Origin: JABDIY01 sp963751955
Lineage (GTDB): Bacteria > Actinomycetota > Acidimicrobiia > Acidimicrobiales > SZUA-35
Direction: 5' to 3'
Assembly: GCA_963751955.1 (NCBI GenBank)
Contig: CAVVWM010000016.1
Location: 62,001 to 126,000, forward strand
DNA length: 64,000 bases
Shown: piece by piece, positions 57,631-64,000 of the stretch
How positions within the stretch are numbered: the first letter of the stretch is position 1
Layout of the letters: the number at the start of each line of letters is the position of its first letter
Notes under the pieces: model-generated
The model's input: only the letters and a program-made list of their open reading frames with translations
What the model was told of the DNA's origin: nothing
The model's database searches: none
Position numbers and translations under genes: made by a program

Positions 57631-59418
57631 CTAGTCGTCGAGGCGAAGGGCGCGGATGAAAGTGTCGGGCGGGATCTGAACCGATCCGATGTTCTTCATC
57701 TTCTTCTTGCCCTCCTTCTGTTTCTTCAAAAGCTTGTTCTTGCGGGTGACGTCGCCGCCGTAGAGCTTGGCGGTTACGTCTTTCCGGAACGCCCGCACGG
57801 TCTCTCGGGCGATGATCTTCCCACCGATTGCCGCTTGGATAGGTACCTCGAATTGCTGACGGGGAATGATTTCCTTCAGCTTCTCGGCGGTCTTCTTGCC
57901 ATAGTCATAGGCGTTGTCTCGGTGAACAATTGTGCTGAAAGCATCGACCCGTTCGGAGTTGAAGAGGATGTCGACCCTTACCAGGTCACCCTCCTTGTAC
58001 CCGATCGGTTCGTAGTCGAGCGAGGCGTAGCCGGCAGTTCGGCTTTTCAGTTGATCGAAGAAGTCGACGACGACCTCTGCCAGGGGAAGTCGATACACGA
58101 TCTCAACCCGATCGGGGGAGAGGTAGTTGATCCCGTCGAGCTGGCCGCGGCGGGTCTGGCACAGTTCCATCAGGGTGCCGGTGTAGTCGCTGGGCGAGAT
58201 CATGGATGCTTTGAGGTAAGGCTCCTGAATACTGTTCCACTCGACCTGATCGGGAAGGGCCGAGGGGTTGTCGACTACGCGCTCGTCGCCGTTGGTCATC
58301 GTGATGCGGTATTCGACGCTCGGGATAGTGGCGATGAGGTTGAGGTCAAACTCCCGCTCGAGGCGCTCCCGGATGATCTCCATGTGAAGGAGGCCGAGAA
58401 ATCCGCAGCGGAACCCGAAGCCGAGCGCGGTGGATGTCTCGGGTTCGAAGGTGAAGCTGCCATCGTCGAGACGTAACTTGTCGAGTGCGTCACGGAACGG
58501 CTCGTAGTCATCGCCGTCGACAGGGTAGAGGCCGCAGAACACCATGGCCTGGGGCTCCCGATAACCATCTAGGGCTTCGGTTGAAGGGTTGGCGAGCGTC
58601 GTGACTGTTTCACCCGATCGCGCTTCTCGTACGTCCTTGATGCCAGCGATGAGATAGCCGACCTCACCGGCGGCCAACTGATGGACTGGCTTGTTCACAG
58701 GCGTCCTAACGCCGATCTCGTCGGCCTCGTGCGTCGCTCCGGCCTGCATGAACATCAGCTTCTCACGAGTCTTCATGGTCCCGTTCATGACCCGGATGCT
58801 CGAGACGACGCCCCGGTAGCTGTCGAAATGGCTGTCGAAGATCAGGCCCTGAAGGGGTCCTTCGGGGTCGCCTGCAGGAGCCGGGATCTGCTCCACGATC
58901 GCATCGAGTACGGCCTCGACGTTGTTGCCGGTTTTGGCCGAGATGCGGATGATGTCTTCGGCCGGAATGCCGAGGATGTTCTCGATCTCCATCGCGTATC
59001 GGTCAGGATCAGCAGCAGGTAGGTCGATCTTGTTCAGGACGGCCACGATCTCGAGGTCGCTTTCGAGGGCCAGGTAGGTATTGGCCAATGTTTGGGCCTC
59101 GATGCCCTGGGCGGCGTCGACCACTAGCACCACGCCCTCGCAGGCAGCGAGGGAGCGGCTGACTTCGTAGCCGAAATCGACGTGACCGGGAGTGTCGATC
59201 AGATTGATGACGTGATCGTTCCAGTCGAGGCGGACACTCTGGAGCTTGATCGTGATACCGCGCTCCCGTTCGATGTCCATCGAATCGAGATACTGAGCCC
59301 GCATGTCCCGAGCCTCGACGGCGCCACACAGCTCCAACATCCGGTCGGCGAGTGTGGACTTGCCGTGATCGATGTGAGCGATGATCGACAGATTGCGGAT
59401 CTTGGACTGATCGAACAT
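57631..59418 (-). CDS. lepA: Elongation factor 4 (LepA)
   Basis: A 595-residue translational GTPase. G motifs: IAHIDHGKST (G1), RGITI (G2), DTPGHVDFG (G3) and VLNKIDLP (G4); the LepA-specific C-terminal domain ends with RKNKLLKKQKEGKKKMK and GSVQIPPDTFIRAL. It back-translocates or helps assemble ribosomes. ATG 59418 (MFDQSKIRNLSIIAHIDHG) is chosen because the family starts here; an in-frame extension to 59589 is unlikely as it crosses the rpsT start region. It diverges from rpsT. Confidence 0.96.
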   Translation of the reverse strand: MFDQSKIRNLSIIAHIDHGKSTLADRMLELCGAVEARDMRAQYLDSMDIERERGITIKLQSVRLDWNDHVINLIDTPGHVDFGYEVSRSLAACEGVVLVVDAAQGIEAQTLANTYLALESDLEIVAVLNKIDLPAADPDRYAMEIENILGIPAEDIIRISAKTGNNVEAVLDAIVEQIPAPAGDPEGPLQGLIFDSHFDSYRGVVSSIRVMNGTMKTREKLMFMQAGATHEADEIGVRTPVNKPVHQLAAGEVGYLIAGIKDVREARSGETVTTLANPSTEALDGYREPQAMVFCGLYPVDGDDYEPFRDALDKLRLDDGSFTFEPETSTALGFGFRCGFLGLLHMEIIRERLEREFDLNLIATIPSVEYRITMTNGDERVVDNPSALPDQVEWNSIQEPYLKASMISPSDYTGTLMELCQTRRGQLDGINYLSPDRVEIVYRLPLAEVVVDFFDQLKSRTAGYASLDYEPIGYKEGDLVRVDILFNSERVDAFSTIVHRDNAYDYGKKTAEKLKEIIPRQQFEVPIQAAIGGKIIARETVRAFRKDVTAKLYGGDVTRKNKLLKKQKEGKKKMKNIGSVQIPPDTFIRALRLDD

Positions 59419-59582
59419 GGAGGGGATGTGGTCGTTTCGGGTTGAACTGGCCCCAAAGGGTACAGCGACCACGGGGACAAAGAGTCCGAGAGAGCGAGGC
59501 AAAGAAGCGACCGGCGCGTCAGCGCCGGTGAACGGCGCTATCCTCAACCGGTCCAACCAACATCCAACAGGATTCAGATTCA

Positions 59583-59849
59583 GTGGCAAACATCAAGTCT
59601 CAAATCAAGCGCAACAGCCAGAACGAGAAGCGGCGTCTGCGCAATCGCGCCGTGCGCGCTGAGCTGAAGACCCGTGAGAAGGCTGCTGAGGCTGCCGCCG
59701 GAACCGATCAGCAAGAAGAGAAACTTCGCATCGCGATCAAGCGGATCGATATGGCGGCTCAGAAGGGCGTGATGCACAAGAACAACGCAGCCCGCCGCAA
59801 GAGCCGGCTCATAGCTCGGGTTCGCAACTCTGCGAGCGCCAACGCGTAG
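59583..59849 (+). CDS. rpsT: 30S ribosomal protein S20
   Basis: An 88-residue basic protein with the S20 pattern: ANIKSQIKRNSQNEKRRLRN at the start, a long helix rich in Arg/Lys/Ala and KGVMHKNNAARRKSRL near the end. It binds 16S rRNA early in assembly. A GTG start at 59583 is used. A TATCCT hexamer at 59539-59544 could be its -10, giving a ~30-nt leader. It is divergent from lepA, a common actinobacterial arrangement. Confidence 0.96.
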   Translation: MANIKSQIKRNSQNEKRRLRNRAVRAELKTREKAAEAAAGTDQQEEKLRIAIKRIDMAAQKGVMHKNNAARRKSRLIARVRNSASANA

Positions 59850-59928
59850 TTACACCGCGGAACACTCGGCCCAGATTCTGATCGAAGCTGCACGATCGTC
59901 GTGTGGCTTCCTTCGTTTTCTGCCCTAT

Positions 59929-61290
59929 TCACCGCTTCTGATTCGCCTCCCGGCGCCGTTCGTATCGGACCAGCGCCTCGATGCGTTCAGCAGCGTGATC
60001 AACCATCGGCCGCGGATACGCCGCTGGCGCCCCAAAAGGATCCGATGACGGATCATGGATAACCTTGTTTCCGAGCTGGGCCAGCTCGGGGATCCAGTGC
60101 CGGATATATGCGCCGTCCTTGTCGAACTTGGCGCTCTGGCTCGTGGGATTGAACACTCGATAGTAGGGCGATGCGTCAGTCCCGGTGCCCGTAACCCACT
60201 GCCACCCATGGTTGTTGCTGGCCAGATCGCCGTCCACCAGGTGCTGCATGAAGAAGCGAGCACCCCATTGCCACGGCAGATGGAGGTCTTTCACCAGAAA
60301 TGATGCGGTGATCATTCGCACCCGGTTGTGCATCCAGCCCTCGGCCAGCAGCTGCCGCATGCCGGCGTCGACGATCGGGTAGCCGGTTTGGCCGTCGCAC
60401 CAGTGCTGAAACCGCTCGCGAGCAGCATCGTCGGTGTCAGCCTCGACCGAATTGTGGGGAAGGTAGGCTTGGCGCGCAGATTCGGGTCTGTTGAACAGGA
60501 TTTCGGCATAGAAATCGCGCCAGCACAACTGTCGAACCCAGGACTGCTCGCCGGGACTGTTGCCCAAGCGATCCATGAGTTGGAGCGGGTGCACGGTGCC
60601 CCATTTCAGGTATGGAGAAAGGCGAGACGTTCCCTCGACCCCTGGCAGATTCCTGGTGTCGTCGTAGCGGTCGACGATGGATGCTTGGAATCTCTCGAAG
60701 CGATGCCAAGCTGCGTCCTCTCCAGGTACCGGGAGGTTTGTTGCTGTCGGCGCGGGAATCTCGGGCATTCCCTCGGATGAGACTCCATCGAACCACTCGA
60801 TCTCGGGCGTCGGCGGCGGGTGATCGGGCAGTGAGGCACTCCAAAGCTTGTAGAAGGGGGTGAACACCTTGTACGGGGTGCCGGCCTTGCTGAAAAGACT
60901 GCCGGGGGGGATCACATAGTTCGACCAGTGGTAGTGCGTCGAGATGCCCTTGGTCGCCAACGTCTCGCCGGCGTTGGTGTCCCTGGAGCGCCCGTAGGGT
61001 CCGAAGTCGTCGGTGGCAAAGACCTCTGACGCCCCCGTTGCGTCGGCGAGTTCGTGCAGGACCGTGGCCGGGTCTCCCTGACGAATGACCAGGTTGCCCG
61101 CTACCTGTCGGTCGAGATCGTCGAGGCAGCCGGCCAGAAACCACTTCCTGTTTGCCCCTGAAGAGTTCCACAACACGTCGTCCACGATGAACACCGGGAC
61201 TACCCGACCCTGTTGGGCAGCTTCGGCCAGGGCCCGGTTGGCCTCGACCCGCAGATCTCTTCGGAACCAGAACACCACTGGAGCTGCCAC
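59929..61290 (-). CDS. phr: Deoxyribodipyrimidine photolyase
   Basis: A 453-residue photolyase/cryptochrome. The antenna domain starts VVFWFRRDLRVEANRAL; the C-terminal FAD domain has TSRLSPYLKWGTVHPLQ, WRDFYAEILFN, RMITASFLVKDL and NNHGWQWVTGTGTDASPYYRVFNP, typical of class I CPD photolyases. It repairs UV dimers using blue light. It would consume FAD and an antenna chromophore not identifiable here. A GTG start at 61290 fits. The only other light-linked candidates in the window are the two CarH-like regulators, far away. Confidence 0.95.
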   Translation of the reverse strand: MAAPVVFWFRRDLRVEANRALAEAAQQGRVVPVFIVDDVLWNSSGANRKWFLAGCLDDLDRQVAGNLVIRQGDPATVLHELADATGASEVFATDDFGPYGRSRDTNAGETLATKGISTHYHWSNYVIPPGSLFSKAGTPYKVFTPFYKLWSASLPDHPPPTPEIEWFDGVSSEGMPEIPAPTATNLPVPGEDAAWHRFERFQASIVDRYDDTRNLPGVEGTSRLSPYLKWGTVHPLQLMDRLGNSPGEQSWVRQLCWRDFYAEILFNRPESARQAYLPHNSVEADTDDAARERFQHWCDGQTGYPIVDAGMRQLLAEGWMHNRVRMITASFLVKDLHLPWQWGARFFMQHLVDGDLASNNHGWQWVTGTGTDASPYYRVFNPTSQSAKFDKDGAYIRHWIPELAQLGNKVIHDPSSDPFGAPAAYPRPMVDHAAERIEALVRYERRREANQKR

Positions 61291-61335
61291 GATCTCAGTG
61301 AAGCACGCGGCCCCAGCTTGTGCACCCTCGGCGTT

Positions 61336-64000
61336 CTAGGACGGGCAGGCCGTGATGTCTCCCAGGCCCTGTGGGTTTTGCACAAAGAGGTGTTGCCAGT
61401 CGCCCAGTTGCATGACGCCGGTGAACTGGCACCCGTATTTGCGGCCCCAGCTGTTTTCTGCGCGTCGTGTGAGCTTGGGCAGTTCGTCGGTGTTGTTGCC
61501 GAGGTCGACGTAGTCGCGTCGCTGGCCGGCTCCGTCCAGGAGTTCGATCCAGCCGCTGTTCTTGGGCGAACCGGTCATCCGGCCATCTCCGGAGATCGGG
61601 TAGCCATCGGAGGTCACGAGGAAGTGCTCACCGGGCTGCAGTGTCACGTTCGGGAAGCCGTATGAAAGTCCTTCGCCGTCGAGGGTGTAGTTGTTGAGCG
61701 AAAGAGGCGCGTCGGTCGGGTTCATGATCTCGATGAAATCGTTGTCCCCGTCTCCGGGACCGTCGGTTCTGAATTCGCTGATGATGAACGAGCCCGACGT
61801 GCCGGCGAACGGCACTGGTCCGCCACAAGGTGCGGTGTCGCCTTCGTGGCGAGGGTTGATCGTGGTCAGAGTGAAGAGGCGCGCGAAGTCCGCGGAGTTG
61901 TTCTGGCTGTCGACGCAGGATCCGGGGTTGCCGTGCCTGCGGGCATAACTCTGCACAGTCGTATTGTCTTTGTCGAGAGGCGGTAGGCCGGTCCCTTCCC
62001 GAATGAGGCTGGGGGTTGACTTGCCGCCGGGTGCCTCTGGGGCGGCTCGGGTTCCAACGGCGTCGACGACGGTTCCGCCGGAGGTCACGATTCCAAGACC
62101 AACCGTTGCAGGCAGGCTGTGATCAAAGGCGATATCGACCTTTCCGCCGACATCGCCAAGGTCTTTGCCGAAAAGCAGAAACCCACCGGCCGGAATCACG
62201 CGGTCACCCAGCGGGGTAAGGCTGAGTTCACTGTCCTCGTCGGTGATGCGCAACGACAGCGATCCCACCGATCGCGGTTCGCCGCTGGAGTTGTAGATCT
62301 CCACGAAGTCCTCGCCGTCGTAGGACTGATCGCTGGAGAACTGACTGATCAGCAGGCCGGAGGTGTTGGGTGGCTGTACCGTGACCGTCATCGTGGCGGG
62401 GGACGAGTAGACCGAGCCGTCGTAGGCCCGGATTGTCACCGACTCGGTGTCGCCTGCTGTGAGGTCGGTCCAGTCCGTCAGTCTGAGAGTGGAACCCGAG
62501 ATCACGAAATCGGGGTTCGTTGAGGAAACGATGGACCATGAATGGCTGGTGTCGTCGGGGTCGGTCGCAACGAGGTTGACTTCGAAGTCCAGTGCGGTTG
62601 CATCTGCGAATACAGTCTGTGGGCCGAACGACAGCGTTGGCGCATCATTCTGAGGGGCCAGCGTAATTTCCACGTTCTGAGTGACGGATGACCCCGAGCC
62701 GTTTGTGGCCGTGTAGGTGAAGGAGTCGCTGAGGCTCTCGGAGCCATCGTGGGTGTAGATGACCTTGCCGCCACTGATTACGATGCTCGCAGCGTGAGAA
62801 CCGCCGCTGACCGATGTGAGGGTGAGCCCGCTGTCGTCGTTGGCGAGTACATCGATTGTGGCGGTCGAGCCTTCGGGAATCGTTGCGAAGTCGACTTTCG
62901 CGCTGGGTGGCGGCGTGGGCCACGTACCGGCCGTGGTTGTTGTAGTAGATCCCGAGGTTGTGGCCACGGTCGATGACGATGTGTCAGCACCGATCGTTGT
63001 GCTTGTGGTGGGTGCCCCCGGGGCCGTCGTCGAGGCGGGGGGCGATGTGGTGGGTGGAGTCGCCGGGTTTGCTGGTTTGGTGACGGCGGTCGTCGTGGTC
63101 GGGTCGACAGGCTGCACGAACGGAGCTTCGATCGGCGGTGCAACAACGTCGATTTCCTCCACGATTGCGGGTGCTGCAATTGCGGCAACTGCGCCTAGAG
63201 CGGCGGCGGCGGTGGCGAGTGCAGTTCCGGCAGGGGCCACGGTGCTGATACCGGAGAGGCTGGCCGAGCCCGAAAGCCACGCCAGCGGGCCGACGACGAA
63301 ACGAAGCTTGGATATACCGATCGAAAGGAATGCACGAACGACCTCTGGATCGAACTGCCCACCGGCACATCGAGCGATTTCGGCGCGGGCCTTGTCAGCC
63401 TCGATTGGAGACTTGTACGATCGTGCCGACGTGATCACGTCGAAGGTGTCTGCAACAGCGACCATGCGGGCGCCGAGATGTATGTCGGTTCCTGCCAGAC
63501 CCGACGGGTACCCGCCCCCATCCCATCGCTCGTGATGTTCAGCGATAGCTCGCATCCACTCACCGAGGAAGTCCGACAAAGGTTGCGCGAGACGCGCGCC
63601 CTCGGCTGGGTGGGTCTTGAGCTCTTCCCATTCTTCCTCGGTTGGTCGACCGTCCTTGTTCAGGATCTCCGCCGAAACCATCAGTTTGCCGAGGTCGTGA
63701 AGCAGCGCCGCCCAACGGAGCCTGTTGGCATCCTCGGTAGGGATTCCCATTTCCTCGATCAAGAGGTCGGTGTAGGCCCGAACCCGCTCGCAATGGCCAC
63801 GGGTAAGCCGGTCGTGTTCGCCAAGAAGAGCGATCATCTCCAGCATCTGGCTGGCGAAGTTGTCGTCGGGATCCAGCGCCACGCCTGATTGGCGAATCGA
63901 CTCGATTCGTTTCGCTATGGACCGGGTGTTGCCGGCCCGGAGGGCGACGGCAAATCGGCTGGGGGCCTTGTCGGGAAAGACGAGGGAAACCTTCAGTAGC
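61336..64000 (-). CDS. HD-GYP domain protein with external Ig-like and lamin-tail domains (5' end beyond window)
   Basis: The frame is open through the right edge, so the N-terminus is missing; numbering here is from a GTG at 63882. An HD-GYP domain (~10-195) has LLHDLGK (His62, Asp63) and HHERWDGGGYPSGL (HHE 116-118, GYP 124-126). One or two Ala-rich hydrophobic segments (~195-240) cross the membrane. Outside come a Thr/Pro linker (~250-325), two Ig/cadherin-like domains (~330-410 and ~412-503) and two lamin-tail domains (~508-620, GEDFVEIYNSSGEP; ~697-800, DNDFIEIMNPTDAP). HD-GYP domains hydrolyse c-di-GMP; lamin-tail domains are found in surface proteins and nucleases. The residues upstream (~39 more codons visible) include RSIAKRIESIRQSG. 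Confidence 0.85.
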   Translation of the reverse strand, partial: LLKVSLVFPDKAPSRFAVALRAGNTRSIAKRIESIRQSGVALDPDDNFASQMLEMIALLGEHDRLTRGHCERVRAYTDLLIEEMGIPTEDANRLRWAALLHDLGKLMVSAEILNKDGRPTEEEWEELKTHPAEGARLAQPLSDFLGEWMRAIAEHHERWDGGGYPSGLAGTDIHLGARMVAVADTFDVITSARSYKSPIEADKARAEIARCAGGQFDPEVVRAFLSIGISKLRFVVGPLAWLSGSASLSGISTVAPAGTALATAAAALGAVAAIAAPAIVEEIDVVAPPIEAPFVQPVDPTTTTAVTKPANPATPPTTSPPASTTAPGAPTTSTTIGADTSSSTVATTSGSTTTTTAGTWPTPPPSAKVDFATIPEGSTATIDVLANDDSGLTLTSVSGGSHAASIVISGGKVIYTHDGSESLSDSFTYTATNGSGSSVTQNVEITLAPQNDAPTLSFGPQTVFADATALDFEVNLVATDPDDTSHSWSIVSSTNPDFVISGSTLRLTDWTDLTAGDTESVTIRAYDGSVYSSPATMTVTVQPPNTSGLLISQFSSDQSYDGEDFVEIYNSSGEPRSVGSLSLRITDEDSELSLTPLGDRVIPAGGFLLFGKDLGDVGGKVDIAFDHSLPATVGLGIVTSGGTVVDAVGTRAAPEAPGGKSTPSLIREGTGLPPLDKDNTTVQSYARRHGNPGSCVDSQNNSADFARLFTLTTINPRHEGDTAPCGGPVPFAGTSGSFIISEFRTDGPGDGDNDFIEIMNPTDAPLSLNNYTLDGEGLSYGFPNVTLQPGEHFLVTSDGYPISGDGRMTGSPKNSGWIELLDGAGQRRDYVDLGNNTDELPKLTRRAENSWGRKYGCQFTGVMQLGDWQHLFVQNPQGLGDITACPS

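Overview
The window looks like a chromosomal segment of a roughly 60% GC actinobacterium, most likely an Acidimicrobiia or Ilumatobacter-like lineage; this placement is an inference. Supporting markers are a WhiB protein, a mycoredoxin-like glutaredoxin, DUF3097 and DUF2510 proteins, a FolP2-like pterin synthase, a ferrochelatase with C-terminal cysteines, a stand-alone topoisomerase IV-like pair, and the holA/rpsT/lepA neighbourhood with comEA/comEC close by. No rRNA, tRNA, CRISPR array, insertion sequence or prophage was seen. Coding density is very high and no gene-free stretch exceeds about 300 bases.

Layout. 1-9.8 kb: end of etfA, a lipoprotein, an unknown protein, a CapA-like lipoprotein, a RecB-type nuclease, a TPM-like membrane protein, a small HExxH protein coupled to an acetyltransferase, an ABC1/UbiB kinase and ferrochelatase. 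9.9-19.7 kb: whiB and a CarH-like B12 regulator, an EEP phosphatase with a DUF2510 membrane protein, parE/parC, a second CarH-like B12 regulator coupled to an MhpD-like hydratase, and a small RHH-like protein. 19.8-29.5 kb: mycoredoxin, site-2 protease, a GGDEF-EAL protein divergent from a tail-anchored HEPN protein, DUF3097, an SGNH hydrolase, an ABC-F ATPase with a DUF454 protein, Nfu, and a trypsin-like lipoprotein. 29.5-39.8 kb: a myo-inositol uptake and catabolism cluster (iolE, ABC transporter, iolC, iolB, a LacD-type aldolase, two Gfo/Idh/MocA dehydrogenases). 39.8-49.1 kb: a secreted phosphodiesterase with three Fn3-like repeats, a DrrAB/NodIJ-like ABC exporter, a PhyH dioxygenase next to a frameshifted SHMT-like gene, DUF1801, and a frameshifted acyl-AMP ligase. 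49.1-64 kb: sixA, a thioredoxin-TPR protein, comEA/comEC, pirin, folP2/holA, a GH1 glucosidase, lepA, rpsT, photolyase, and an HD-GYP protein with an external lamin-tail-domain stalk that runs off the window end.

Three themes stand out. First, two paralogous B12-binding regulators carry the Wx9EH motif of CarH photoreceptors but have an excisionase-type HTH instead of a MerR domain; one sits upstream of whiB and ferrochelatase, the other is coupled to a hydratase. Second, about eighteen transcription-unit heads have a -10-like hexamer ending only 6-8 nt before the start codon and no Shine-Dalgarno, pointing to widespread leaderless transcription; I used this to choose many starts. Third, several proteins have unusual architectures: the inositol permease with a ~330-residue membrane insertion, the HD-GYP/lamin-tail protein, the tail-anchored HEPN protein, and a ComEC without a recognisable nuclease motif. 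Two genes within 2 kb each carry a single-base frameshift, which may be assembly errors or real decay.
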